Shown here piece after piece: positions 11,456 through 24,900 of a DNA stretch of 64,000 nucleotides. The notes under the pieces were generated by a model. The model did no database searches. It saw nothing but the letters and a program-made list of their open reading frames with translations, and was not told where the DNA came from. This stretch comes from Gnetum montanum (lineage: Eukaryota > Streptophyta > Gnetopsida > Gnetales > Gnetaceae): positions 641,290 through 705,289 of the forward strand of contig MNCI01020094.1 of assembly GCA_015680685.1 (NCBI GenBank), given 5' to 3'. Within the stretch, counting starts at the first letter, position 1. Each line of letters begins with the position of its first letter. The position numbers were made by a program, and so were the translations under genes.

Positions 11456-13154
11456 TTAAGATCTATGGCTGCTTGATCATCAGTAGGTAAAACTACAAGT
11501 TGTACAGCTATAGCTTAACCCTTTGTTGAGGATTAAGAGATGTAATGAAGGTCAAACTCTACAATTATGGATTTCCATTGGGCTATATAGCTAATTTCAT
11601 AAATATTGGCTATTATAGATCTAAGTATGTTGTTCTTGCAAATGATGTTAACTTTGCTTCTAAATAGGTAGTGCCTCCACTTCTTCAAGGAGAAGAATAG
11701 TGCTAGATAATACTTCTCCAATTTAGTGTATTAGGTCTCATGGGTAACTAATGCATGGTTAAGGTAGTACACTAGCATTCTACTTCATCATCACATTTTT
11801 GATAGAGTAGAGAGGTAATGAGCATATCAAAGATGGCAAGGTAGATGTAAAATGGTTTACCTTCTTGTGGAGGATAGACTATTAGCAGTTGTTTCAATTC
11901 TTGCTTAAGGTTTTCAAAGGCCTATTGACATTGAGTCTTTCACTCATAGTGAACTCCTTTCTTAAGCAAATGTTGCATGGACTATAATGTATCCATAAAC
12001 ATAGCAATAAACCTATGAATAAATAATAATATTTCATGTAATCCCTAAAGCTCTATAAGATTGGTAGGCATTACTAATTTGGATATGGCCTTAACCTTAT
12101 CAAGTTCAACACAAATCCCTACTTTAGATACTACAAAGAAAAGAATCTTATTGGTCTTGGCACAAAAGACACACTTCCTAGGAATAAGCCTAAACTCGTA
12201 TTTGAGGCATCATTTAAGCACAAGGTCTAAGTCATTAGCATGATCATTGACCACTTTGGACTTATCGATGATGTCATCTATGTAATCATTAAGTAATCTT
12301 AACATGTAGTCATTAAATATATAGGTCATGACTTGTTGATAGGTCACTCCAGTGTTCTTAAGGCCAAATGACATCATAGTATAGTAAAAGGTACCCTAAG
12401 GGAACATATAGATCATGCTAAGTTGGTGCTCTAGGTTGATCTTAATTTGGTTATATCTTAAGAGGCCATCCTTTAATGACAATAAGGCATGTTTGATCAT
12501 AATATCGATAAGTTGATAAATACTAGGCAAAGGGAAGTCATCCTTGATGGTGTTTATTTAGATCTTGAAAATCAATGCAAATATGGATACTCCCATTTTT
12601 CTTATGGAATACCACTATGTTGGACAACCATTTTTCATAGTAAATAGCCCTAATGACACTATCTTGGTAGAGCTTTGAGATCTCATCACAAATTCCGAAG
12701 GCCAAATCAGGTCTAATCTTGCACACTTTTTTCTTAACCGGCCTAATGCTAGGGTCTAGTATGATGTTGTCCTGGATTAAATGTGGGTCTAAGTCTAGCA
12801 TATCTTCATATGATTAGGAAAAAATCTTAATGTTGCTTTGTAGGACCTTGGTGATGTCTTGAGCCTATTGAGACTTCAATGAGGAACTTAGTTAAGGATT
12901 TTCTCCTTACCATTGTGTGTTGTGACAGGAACCTCAACTAGAGAATCTTCAGTTATGTCACTTACTTCTAAGTCAAGGGTTTTGGCTAGGTCTTCAAGCC
13001 ATCCTAGAGGTTTCTCTATTGAGTCTATATGATCTACAAGACTCTCAAACTCAAGATTTAGGCAATTAGGGTTGATTTATCATTCAATGTCACTGTGAGG
13101 TCCATGTAGAAACTACGGCAAACTACTTTGCTTCGAAGTACTCATACTTTGATC
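11456..13154 (-). pseudogene. Reverse transcriptase and upstream linker (element B)
   Basis: The minus strand begins near 13154 with a linker (EVSDI, then VEVPVTTHNGKEK at about 12950). It continues with LDPHLIQDNIILDPSIRPVK and KVCKIRPDLAFGICDEISKL, WLSNIVVFHKKNGSIHICID and FQDLNK (12801-12538), the fingers and palm of a Tat-type RT. The catalytic box reads YIDD at 12284-12273 and is intact. It is followed by KSKVVNDHANDLDLVL and the RKCVFCAKTNKILFF thumb region. RT copies the element RNA into DNA. Frameshifts and stops are numerous. A good acceptor-like sequence (GACATGTAG then GATC) lies at the upstream edge, 13155-13160, which might be the 3' splice site of an Ogre-style intron; this is inference. 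Confidence 0.85.
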
Positions 13155-13935
13155 CTACATGTCAACCAAAAGCATATTAAGTAGAACTTGGATAAAAGTG
13201 CATAAAAAATGCTATAAAATGATAAAATTATGCAAATACATGCTAATCTAATGCAAAAAAGGTTATCCAAGGCTATAAATAGGGTGTTAACAAGTAAACA
13301 AAGTGTAATAAGGGGAAAATAAAGGTCAAACCAAGGTTAAAATGAGTAAGAACTAAGCCTACAAATGGTCAAAAAAAGGCCATAATTTTGTGAGTTTTAG
13401 GCCTTAGTGCGCCATGATGCCAATTTAGAGTCTTGGTGGACTCAGTTAAGGTCTTAGCAGGCCATGATCACATGGTGCAAAATGGTGGTAAGAGAAGGCC
13501 AAAACCCACTATTTGATACCATTCAAAGGCTCAAAAATGATAAATAAGACTATAATAAGAAAAATAAAGAACATATAAGGTTTTATAAAGGTCAAAGAAG
13601 GTTAACAAGGTCAACAATGTAACACAAGTCCAAAAACAAGGCAAAACACTATGTAAGAAAGAAAATAAACAAATAAATAAAATAGCGTATATATGGTAAA
13701 ATTTGGCTAATGCAGGTCAAAAAATGGTTAGGTTTTGCTAGTTTTAGGCCTTAATGGGCAATGTTTTGAGGCTACAAGGATATTAGGTGGGTTTGACCAT
13801 TAGTCAGGGCTGTTTGAACCTAGAAATTAGGAGTTTTAAGGATTCCATGTTAGGTCCCCCTAATTTCCATGCTAGCAAATATGGAAACTAGAGAAAGTAC
13901 GTTTTGAGGCATTTAGAGGTCCAAAATTGAGGTTT
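13155..13935. other. AT-rich spacer with AGTCTTAGTGGACT-type motifs
   Basis: Non-coding. From 13405 to 13465 and again at about 13738 it carries phrases such as TTTTAGGCCTTAG and TTTAGAGTCTTGGTGGACT, which also occur at 9555-9625 and 25805-25870. Confidence 0.5.
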
Positions 13936-16820
13936 AGGGGCCTTCCCAAGGTAGAATAGTGCTAGATCCATCAAAATTGGTCACTTTGAAGGTCTTTAAA
14001 GGCTATAAAGAAGGTTTTGATGTCTTTCCCCCTTGTTTTCACACTTGCCAGTGTGCAAGAGAGGGGGTTTAGTGTGGAGAACCAAGATTCAAGTTAAAAA
14101 AGGGACAAACATGGTCAAATAAGTAGCTGGAACCTAGATTTGGGAGCTGTGCATCCCTTAGCTTCATGTTGAGGCAATTTGAGGTAGTTTTGGGTGTTAA
14201 AACATGTTGAAATGACTTCCCTCATTTTTCCAAGATGAGCATAGTATCCCCAACATGGAAAGATGTGGGGAAACTTATTTGGTAGATTCAAGATGATTTG
14301 GGAGAACACTGACTAGGTTCTTAGGCCCCTAGCGCTATAGATCATGATTCTGCAGTTTCTAGCTAATTTCGGACATGTTTGAAGGTTTTTTAATGGCACC
14401 TAAGGTGTTCACCCTTATTTCCATGTTGGGGAAGTTACTATAGTGTAAAAAATTGGGGGGCATGGGTTTTGGAGGTCAAAATAGGGTCAAATGGAAAAAA
14501 TTGCAAGGTTATGAGGTCCAAGGCTTCTCTAGCATAGATCTTTGGATTCCAAGAGTGTCATCTTATCACTAATAGTGCAAAAGTAGCTTTTCCCTCTTAT
14601 TTCCATGTTGCCTAACATGGAAGGCACCTCCTCCAGCATGGATGAAGCAAGAATCCTAGATCTAGTCCAATTTGAGTCATAATCAACTATGCATGTTAAC
14701 TTCTAGAGTTGCTAGGGCCAACGGCTATGTTTCCATGTCAAAATTTGGTAATTTTGAGTACTCCCAAGACGTTTTGGAGCTTTCCACCTTTTTCCATTAT
14801 AGTTATAGGGGGATTAGTGTCGAAGACTAGGGAGAACCACTTTTTGACCATTTGGGGTCATGTTTCTAAGATTTGAAGGCTCTAATTACTACTAACAAGG
14901 TTTCTAGAGTGCATGTAAGGTCATTTGATGTCGTTTGAAGGTGTTTATGAGATCCAGATGAGTCCCTCCCTTATTTTCCAAATTCAATAGCATGGAGGAG
15001 GATATTCCTAGCATGGAAGAGCCATAAATGATAGATATATGCTAGTTTTGGCCTCAATTGATCATGCATGTGTGCTTCCAAGGTTTCCAGGGTTGAGGAC
15101 TAGGGTTTGAGCTCAAGTTTGACTAGCTTGCAGGTTTTCTAGATGGGTTTAAAGTTTTCTCTTATTTTTCCACATTGGGGATAGTATGCTCAGAATGGAA
15201 GACTAGGGGTAGATAGTTTTTTACCATTTTGTATTGTTGCTAGTGATGCATGTAGCCCTCTGAGGTTGCTAATGTCGATTGTCTATGCTCAGTGTTAAAA
15301 TTTGATTATTTCAATGGATATGAAGTGATTTTGGATGTTTCTCCTCTTTTTACATGTTGGAATTTCCATGTTCAACATGGAAGATTGGGGAAAAAGGCTG
15401 TTTGGCTATTCATGATCAATTTTGATAGGCTTGAGGAACTTAGGATGCATAAACATGGTGCTAAGACACAATTAGGACATTTTGAAGTTCGTTCAAGGTC
15501 TTTGGAGGGTATTTTGGAGTTTCCCCAAACTTCTTCCTTTTCTTCCATGCTAAGCACTATGGAAGAGATGGTTCTCAGTGTGGAAGAATTGAGGGGCCTT
15601 AATTAGCTATTTTTATAGCAATTTGGCTATTCATGAGGGATTCTAAGGTAGCTAGTGTTGATTACTAATACCCAATGTCAAAATTTGGTCATTTCAAGGG
15701 TTATTGGGTATTTTTTAGCTTTTCCACTTTTTCATGCTAGGGTTTCCATGGTTAGCTTGGAAGATTAGGGGGAAGAATTTTTTTAGCTATTTTCAGTTAA
15801 TTTTGGCTATGCATGAATGTCTACAGGGTTGCTATAATTGGCTATTAATGTCTAAGATCAAAATATGGTCATTTTGAAGGCTATGAGAGAATTCTTAGGC
15901 TTTCCCCCTTTCCTCCATGTTGAGGGTGGGAGGGTTATCATGGATAGGATCACCCTTAGCATGGAGAACCAAGAGGAAGTAATTTTGATAATTTTAGATG
16001 ACTTCCAAAAGTTCAGTAGCTTCTGGAAGGGTTTTGTTGCTTTCAAAAGTCTAATTTCATATAAAATTCCACATTTTTGGCTCTCCCTTATTTATCCACA
16101 TTGGTACTAGGATGCTTGGCATGGAAGAGGTTACCCTCAATCAAGAAAGTTAGATCTAGGCTAGATTGATAACTAATTGATCATGCATGTTAGCCTTTAG
16201 GATTTTTGGTGTTGATAGTTGATGTTTGGTATCAAGATCCATCAATTTGGGAGTTCATAGGTGCCTCATGCAATATTTCCTCCCTTTCTTCCATGCTAGG
16301 CATGATGGCCCTAGAGTGGATGAGAGGGGGATGGTAGTTTCATGCCATTTTAAAGTGTTTTTGAGGTCTTTGGAAGCTCTAGAACATTTCAATCATGCCT
16401 AAGGGCCACCAAGCTTTGAGAAATGGCTACTAGGTAGTCAATTTAGGTTATTCTTGCCTTTACCCCACCCATCCATGTTGGGAATGAGATGCATAGCATG
16501 GATAAAGCTTCACCTAGCATGGAAACATTAAATCACAAGGTTTCAACCAATTTCAACTAGGTTTGGTGAGGTTTCAAAAGTATAGGAGATGCATGGAGGG
16601 ATTCTAGGTCATGTGTGGTCCACTTTAGGGTTAAACTTGGGGTAGATGGATGTTGGGGATGTGAATAAGTGTTACCCTTCCTTCTTCACTACTGGGCACT
16701 ATTGCCCCAATGTGGAAACCTATGTTATCTAGTTTTGTCTATATCTTATCACTTCTAGGATCTTGGGGTTGAAAAAGATATGTCTTAGTTATAAAAATGG
16801 AAAAATAATTATGTTTTAAT
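13936..16820. repeat. Large tandem repeat, copy 1, made of about 15 diverged ~188-bp units
   Basis: The copy starts at GGGGCCTTCCCAAGGTAG and ends at AATAATTATGTTTTAA. Within it, a phrase of the type CCCTTnTTTCCATGCTAGG followed by AGCATGGAAGA recurs near 14027, 14217, 14400, 14590, 14785, 14965, 15160, 15340, 15530, 15715, 15900, 16080, 16285, 16463 and 16675. The spacing is 178-212 bp, about 188 on average. Between these lie recurring phrases such as CATGCATGTTAGCTTC and CAAAATTTGGTCATTTTG. The units are strongly diverged from each other, while the whole block matches copy 2 in the same order. A 104-codon plus-strand frame (15292-15606) is chance and not conserved. Confidence 0.85.
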
Positions 16821-16865
16821 GTTTTTATGTAGTGGAAGGCATGTATCCATAGTGAGCATGGTATT

Positions 16866-19621
16866 TGAGGCCTTCCCAAGGTAGCTTCGCAATAGATCCA
16901 TCAAAATCGGGCACTTCAGAGATTTGTAAAAGCCAAAAACAAGGTTTTGATGTCTTGCCCCCTTGTTTCCATGATAGCCAACATGGAACAGAGGGGTTTT
17001 AGCATGAAGAAACATGATTCAAGCCAAAATAGAGTCAAACATGATCAAATAGGTAGTCAAATCCTATATTTGGAAGTTATGCATCCCTTAGCTTCATTTT
17101 GTTACAATTTGAAGTAGTTTTGGGTGTCAAAACATGTAGAAATGGCTTCCTCCTCTTTTTTCAAGTTGAGCATAGTATCCCTAGCATGGCAAGATGGGGG
17201 AATAGTTGTTTTTGGATTAAAGATGGTTTGGGAGCACATTGAACAAGCTTCTAGGCTCCTCTATAGCTATAGATCATGATTCTGCAACTTTATAGTTGAT
17301 TTTGGACACATTTGAAGGTTATTTAAGGGTACCTATGGTCTTCCCTCTTGTTTCCATGTTGGGGGAGTTATTCCAGCATGGACAATTAGGGGAATGGATT
17401 TTGGAGATCAAAATGAGATCAAACAAGAAAAATCTCAAGGCTATGAGGTCCTAGGCTTTTCTTATGTAGATGTTTGGATTCTAGGAGTGTCATGTTGCCA
17501 CTAGAAGTAGAAAAGTAGCTATTCCCCCTGATTTCCATGCTACCTAGCATGGAAGGGGCCTACTTCAATGTGGATGAATTAGGAATCCTAGATCTAGGCC
17601 AATTTGAGTCACAATCGACTATGCATGTTAACTTCTGAAGTTGCTAGGGCTAAGGGCTATGTTTCCATGTCAAAATTTGGCAATTTTGAGTACTCCCAAG
17701 TGGGTTTTAAGATTTCCCCTTTTTCCATGCTAGGGCTATGGGGAACCACTTTCTAAGCTTTGAAGGTTTCAATGACTATTGATTGGGTTCTATAATGCAT
17801 GTAAGGTTGTTTGATGTTGTTTTGAGGTGTTTATGAGCTCCAAATGACTCGCCCCTTAGTTTTCACTCTAGCTAGCATGGAGGAGGAGATCCCCAACATG
17901 GAAGAGTCATAAATCTTAGATCTATGCTAGTTTTGACATCAATCGATCATGCATGTGTGCTTCTAGGGTTTGCCAATTTGGAGGTTTTCTAGATGGTTTT
18001 TGATTTTCCTCCTCTTTTTCTATGCTAGGGATAGTGTACCTAGCATGGAAGACTAAGGGGAGATATTTTCTTTTTACATTTTGTATTATTTCTAGTAATG
18101 CATGTAGGTCTTTGAGGTTGCTAATATCAATTTTCTATGCCTGGTATTAATATTTGATCATTTCAATGGTTATGAAGTGATTTTTGATATTTTTTCCCTT
18201 TTTTCATACTAGGGTTTCCATGCTGAACATGGAAGATTAGGGGAAAAGGATTTTTGGCTATTTGTGATTAATTTTGATAGGCTTGAGGATCTTAGGATGC
18301 ATAAACATGATGCTAGGACATGCATAGTATTTTTTTACATTCATTTAAGGTCTTTGGAGGCTATTTTGGAGTCCCCCCAAAGTTTCAATCTTTGGAAGAG
18401 GTGGTTTCAATGTGGCAGAACTTAGGGGCCTTGGTTTTTGGTAATTTTTGGCAATTTTGGATATGCATGTGAGCTTCTAAGGTAGATAGTATTGAATGTT
18501 GACACAGAATGTCAAAATTTGATCAATTCAAGGGTTACTAGGTAATTTTTGGGATTTCCCTCTTTTTCCATGCTCAACATGGAAGGTTGGGAAGAATGAT
18601 TTTTTGGCTATGCATGGGTGTCTATAGGGTTGTTGGCATTGGATATCAATGTCTAAGGTCAAAATTTGGTTATTTTAAAGGATGTGAGAGGGTTTTCAGG
18701 ATTTTCCCCTTTCCTCCAAGCTAAGGGTGGGAGGCTCAGCATGGATAGGATTTCCCTCAGCATGGAGAATAGAGAGGAAATAATGTTGGTCATTTTAGTT
18801 AACTTTCGAAAGTTTGGTAGCTTCTAGAAGGGTTGGGTTACTTTTGGAAGACCAATTTCATACAAACTTCCATAGTTTTGGCCTTTTCCCATCTATCCAC
18901 ACTAGTAATAGAATTCTTAGCATGGAAGATGTATTCCTCAATTAAGAAAGTTAGATCTAATCCAAATCAATAGTTAATCAAGCATGAATGTCAGCCTCTG
19001 GGGTTGCTAGTGTTGATAGTAGATGTTTTGTACCAAGATCCATTAGTTTGGGAGTTCCTAGATGCCTGATGTAGTTTTTCCTCCCTTTATTTTGTGTTGG
19101 GTATGATGGCCCTATAGTGGATGAGAGGGGAATGACATTTTTGTGCCATTTTTGAGTGTTTTCAAGGTCTTTGAAATCTGTAGAGGTTTCTAAAGGGGCC
19201 TAAGGGTCATCAAGCTTTGAGAAATGGCTACTAGGAAATTAATTTAGGTCATTCTTGGCTTCCCCCATCCATCCACACTAGGAATGAGATGACCAATGTG
19301 GATGAAGGCTTCCCTAGCATGAAAACACAAAATCACAAGGTTTTAACTAGTTTTGACTAGGTTTGGTGAGGTTCTAGGACTGGTGGAGATGCTTGGAGGG
19401 GTCCTAGATCATGTGGGGCCCACTTCAGAGTTAAGCTTGGGCTAGATGGGTGTTGGGGGTAAGAATAGGTGGTACCCTTCCTTATTCCATGCTAGGCATT
19501 GTTGCCCTAGAGTGGAAACTCATGTTGTCTAGTTTTGTCTATATCTTATCCCTTTTGGGAGCTGAGGGTTGAAAAGCACAAGTCTTAGTTACCAAAAATG
19601 GAAAAATAATTATGTTTTAAG
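16866..19621. repeat. Large tandem repeat, copy 2
   Basis: This block repeats copy 1 unit by unit. GGCCTTCCCAAGGTAG at 16869 pairs with 13939 (offset 2930) and the end AATAATTATGTTTTAA near 19620 pairs with 16819 (offset 2801), so copy 2 has lost about 130 bp overall. Matching landmarks include TCATGATTCTGCA (14344 and 17273), CATCAAGCTTTGAGAAATGG (16408 and 19208) and TGTTGTCTAG/TGTTATCTAG near the ends. Only 45 bp separate the two copies. Confidence 0.85.
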
Positions 19622-21967
19622 TTTTGGTCATAGCTTTAGCTTCTTAAAGGATTAAAACCTAGTGTTAATGCAATTTTGGATAAACGGGAAGGTGTATGGT
19701 GAGGTCCACAATGCAAAAATTTAAAATTTTGAAAAGTGAAGCTATTTACCACCAATATTAGTATTGAAGAAAGTCCCCCTATTTTCATTTCATTACACTT
19801 GGAGTTATGGTGCACTAAATTAGCAGCTGAGGTTTAGAGGTGAGCATTTAGGTTTCAATGTAGTTTATATTGTTAAATTTTGTAAGTTTCTAATTCCAAT
19901 TGTCATTCTTGCAAACTGCACATTAGAGGAGAGCTTTGGTAGAGATTTTTATTCCAGAGAGCACCAATCTTTAGTGTGGAAGCCTCCCATATACCCTATA
20001 GACAATGTTGAGCCTTCATCTTCCTCAATTCTCATCCTTCCCAAGCATTAAGCTTACCATGGTGGCCAAGTAGCATGGAGGGAAGAGTCAGAATCCTAGG
20101 ATTTAGAAGGTAGATGGGCATGCTAGGGAGTTGTTGAGGTTCCTAGGCCTATCTCCATCTAGGCCTTGTTTGTTACCACTCTAAGGTAGGCATTTGCACC
20201 TATTTTTTCTTTTGTTTCTTAGCTATTTTCTATGGTTTTCTTGCATTTTTCTTACCACATGTGGGACCATTTTTTCTCAAATCTACACTAATAGAGGGAG
20301 TAAATCAAAATTCTAATTAAATCCCACCTCTTATTTTGGCCATTTCTACATGGATCCATGATCATTTTGTTGTTGTTTTTTAATGGAATTGATTATTTTA
20401 AAATTAACCATGCTATTTTTATGCATGTTCCCAAAATTTAGAGAGCAAGGGCATTTCTATCAGATCTAGGATTAAGGATTCATTAAAATTAACTTTTAAC
20501 AAAATTCTACCCATTATTTTAGTGCTCTTTCTAATGGGTATCGATCGTTTTGGCTATTTTAGCTATGTTTTTATGTCTATATTAAGTTGGGCTTTAAAAA
20601 TTTTAGCTTTTTACATGAAAAACAAAGCAACATTGTGTATTTTTTCCTAATAAAATGGCTACATATTTTTAAATTTTGGTAATAGGGACTCTTATCCCTT
20701 CATTAAAGCTTTTTGATGGCTATTGTCTTGTTTGATTTGGATTAATAACAATGGAGTTATGGCTATTTTCCTAAGGCCATACAATTGGGTTTTTAGGTCA
20801 TTTTCAGATTTTCATGAATTTTTTCTAAGAATACAACAAGGTTTTTGGCTATGGTTGAGTAGATCTTAGCTTCAAATTTTCAATGAAGGTGTAATCACTT
20901 TGATTAGACTTAAAACAAACTTTTTAATGAACTTTTTATTAATCCTATGTCAAAAGGAGGTTTGTGCTATTTCTAGAATTTTTTCCACATTGGTCAAATT
21001 TTTTTGAACAAATGATAAGGATCTTGAATTTTCTTTAAGCATAGATTTGTAGGGCTTGATTTAAGCTTTCAAACAGTGGTGGAATCACTCCATTTGGAGC
21101 TCAAACAAAATTTTGGTAAATTGTTTCCCAACCTTGCAGAGGGTTAATGGTGACAACTATGAGTTTTTGCTAATTTTGTCTATATTCCATGTAAAAATGG
21201 CTATAAATTTTTATTTGTAATGATTATGGTTTCAAAGCTTGTGACTTTAGGATTCTTTCCATAATGGAATCACTAAAATCAGAGCTTGTATGAACTCTTG
21301 ATAAATTTTTGGTTATGGTTGTGTAGATTAGGCAAAATCATAGTCACAACACATTACCCCTTTGGGGATGGAAGTGACTAATATGTACAACTTTTTGTTA
21401 TCAACATGTAAAACTTATGTTTTAAATTTGATTTTTATGAAAGAAAAATATTTACTATTTTTAGAAGGCTTATGGCTATATGCTTTTTTAAATTTTAATA
21501 CTTTTTTCTAAATTTATTCATAGTTTCAATGCTTTTTTTCTAAGTTTATGTGTAGTTTAGACTAAGGCTTAGTCTTGGCTATAATATTTTGGTTATGAAG
21601 TAAAAGACTATAAAATATGGTAATAATGCTTTTATGGAATTTTTTAGGCTAACTTAGATAAACACCTTAAAGCTTTTTATAGAGGTTAATTTCACCTTTG
21701 ACCATATGTTTTTTTTCCAAATTTGCTAAGTATTTTCAATTGGTCATAATGCAAGGTTGTAATAATGTTTTCTAGTGGAATTTCTTAATCTTATTTAAAT
21801 AAATACCTTAGAGCTTTTTACAAAGGTTAATTTCATCTCCAACTAGAAGCTTTCTCCAAATTTGCTAAGCAATTTTAATTGGTCATAATGCTTTTGTTTT
21901 GCTTCATGCAAGGTTTTCTTGAGGCCCGTCCTCATCATTTTGAAGTTGGTGGATATTTTATGCTACA
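19622..21967. other. AT-rich non-coding block with further weak periodicity
   Basis: No coding signal. Phrases containing GGAATCACT followed by AGCTCAAACAAA or similar recur near 20890, 21082 and 21262, about 185 bp apart, hinting that the diverged-repeat region continues in another sequence family. It also holds the tandem pair listed separately. Confidence 0.45.
21622..21895. repeat. Tandem pair of ~139-bp units
   Basis: Two adjacent units share, in order, AATAATG, TGGAATTT, AAATA/AAACACCTTA, AGCTTTTTA, GGTTAATTTCA, CCAAATTTGCTAAG and TTGGTCATAATG. Unit 1 begins at 21622 and unit 2 at 21761. Confidence 0.8.
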
Positions 21968-24900
21968 TTGATCATCCCAAGACCAATACCCCCACTCCCC
22001 AATATGTCGTTAGGAAAGGCTTCACTATGGTTTTGGCCTAGGGAAAGAGAATTCCTTACCTACATCTTAGAGATTTTTAGTGTGATGTTGTGGTCACACT
22101 TATCTATAGATGTCGTTGGGGCTATAGTGGAGTCTTTGCTACCTTGGGTATCTAACTTGGTTGCCAATTTCATCACCAATAAGCTGCTAGCAGGAGGAGT
22201 GATAGATGCAATTAGTCCATGATACCTTATAGAGATTTTAATGATGCTAGAGTAAAGTCAATACAATGTTGACAATACTCTAATGGTGGTGCATAGAGCC
22301 CACATGTTATTCTAGAATCCACCTATCACCATGCATCATTTATAGGGGTAAGCATGGTTACTGTAGTGTTTTTATGCTTTCGTCTTGACTTCCTTTCCTA
22401 ACTTCATCAGTTTTACAAACTTCTTGTAGGTACAAGATCAATGATCAAGGCTTGATCATCAATGATCAAATGTTGGTAGTGGCTCAAACGACTTTAGAGG
22501 AATTCACCAAGAGTCCTTAGATTAGAACTATTGTGTATCAATAGTTAAGAGGGGACTTTGATGCACACGCTTCAAGGTTTAACCTTGTATACAAGAAGTG
22601 TAAGGATGATGGAACAATGCATAGCTGGTGGACAAATTCTAATAACTCCATGGATTAAACCCTTATAGTTGGAACCTCTACTCAAATCACCTTGAAGAAG
22701 ATAACAAAAGGTAAACATAAAGGCTATGTCTTCTAATTTTTTATGGTTATGAACATTCTAATTATTTTATTGCTTTGACTAGTTATTAGACTTGCTTATG
22801 TTGATGCTAAACTTTAGCAGTTGATTTGCAGGACCTTCCACCTCTACTAATGTTACCATACCACTTTGAGGAGCATGTCATAAGGATACCCTCATCTTGA
22901 AGTTTGGTGAGGTGATACTAGCATAGGTGTGGTTGACGAGATAGGTGCCTTGATACATTGTAGTAAATATCCAATGTGTGGGTTTTCTTGATGTATTTAT
23001 GGCACCTATCCCTTCCATCCCTATTTTGAAGATGTTGCATGTCATTGACTCCTTCGATGAGAAGGTTGGTCATTTTTAGCACCACCATGTGGGATGTTAA
23101 GGTAAACATAGACATTGATGAGGTCCATTTTTGCAACTTGATTGGTGTCCTTACTAATGGGGCAAAGATTCCCATTAGGAAAGTTAAGGAATTAGGCCAT
23201 CATGAGGAAGTTTTGGAGTGGCTTGGTGCCAACATGGATCACTCTGAAAGTTTCATGGATGACTCCATGAACCTTGATGTGGAGGAATCATATTCTTTGT
23301 TTAGGTCTGATGTATTTCCTAAAATATTATCACAAAATAATGTGATCAAAATTATGTAGGGGATGGACCTTTAAGAAGGTCTTGATAGATGACACCTAGT
23401 TTAACTGGGTGACTACTTTCACTATTGGGCTTATGAAGGAGATCTTTAGACTTCGTGCAGATACCTCTATAATAATCCATATGCACTTTGCATTTTTTGT
23501 GGGTTATTTGAAGAAGTTTATAGAGTTTTTGATGGTGTACAAGAATGCACAATGTGTTTCCCAAGACCCAAGCCAACTTTCTAGGAATTGGATAAAGTAG
23601 ATTTATCCAATTGTGCAGGCCCATAACCCACTAGAGGGGATGGATGATATGTTATTCATTACCAGTATGGATCTTAATATCATGCAGTGTAAGTCCCCTA
23701 ACAGCATAGATGATGAGGATCCTCTCACATTCCTAATGAGCATTTTGAAGGACAAATGACTATGTGGGAAGTCCGAAGGGGCATCTAGAGAGAAAATTAA
23801 GAAGCCTATGGAGGAAGCACCACTAGAATAAGACCAACCTATCCTAAAGAAGCTTAAGTTTAAGGTTAGGTCATTGTAGCAAGTAGTTAGAGGTATGCTT
23901 TATTTAAGTTAGGCTATTTTATGTTTCAAAGTTTATGGTTGCTTTATGGTTTCATGTGTTAACTAGTTTGCTATGTGTGATGGTTGTATATAAATGTTAG
24001 GCTATGGTAGCCCAAGTTATTGTGGAGGTAGAAAAAAGGTGTGTAGATGAGGCACTCCTAAAGTGACTTGACATTGAAGGGTTTGGCAATGTAGATGTAA
24101 ATGATCTAGATACCTTATTTGGTGAAGTAGTACCAAATACATCCCCCATCATCATCCTAAAGGAGGAAAAGGAGGATGAGCCAGGTATGCCCATGCCTTC
24201 ATATTTTTGTTATATTTTATAGTTTAATTTTTGTTTTCATCCTAACCATTCAATTCTTATTATGCTTATACTAATTCCTAAGCCACCAGTGTAAGTACCA
24301 ATTCATAAGTTTCATGTAAAATCATGGGTGGAGACTCTAGACAAGGTGGATTTCATGCATGGGGTGGCTAAGGACATCATTGATTAGTTGCAACAAGTTT
24401 CACCTAAGATAGCTAAGGACTTTGCTTTATGTGCTTTAGTTTTTTTCCTATGCCATAGGTTGTGCTTATGTTATGACCATCCTAGATGTTTATTGGTTGT
24501 ATTTTTATGTTTGTGTAATATCTTTTGTTGAGTGGGACTCTAGTAGAGACATGGAGATTAACTTCTCTCCTAAGCTTCCTTTTTATGTATCTAGTGTATC
24601 CTTGAAGTTGTACAAGACTACTATTGATCTAGCAATGTCATGTGCAAAAACTTCATGGAAGCTTTAGAGGTTCAACAAATCCCTATGGGAAGAAGTTGTG
24701 GCTTAATGAAGAAGACTTAATGGTAGGAGGAAATTATTAAAGATCTTTGAGATTGTAAGGCCTTTGTGGAAGCCTAATTGGCTAACTTAGGGAAATTATA
24801 AACCAAGGAGATCATGTGGACCTGCTACTGGCACACCATTTAGGAAAAAGTAGTGGTTTTATAGGAGATGGTGGAACAATAGATGTAGATGGGTTTCACC

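Noticed and set aside
15292-16110. Open frames of 104 and 81 codons inside the large repeat
   Set aside because: The matching positions in copy 2 (about 18.1-18.9 kb) are not open in the same frame, so they are chance frames within repeat units.
13936-19621. CRISPR-like or LTR-pair interpretation of the repeats
   Set aside because: Units are about 188 bp and diverged with no unique spacers. The two big copies are 45 bp apart, too close for an LTR pair with internal sequence.
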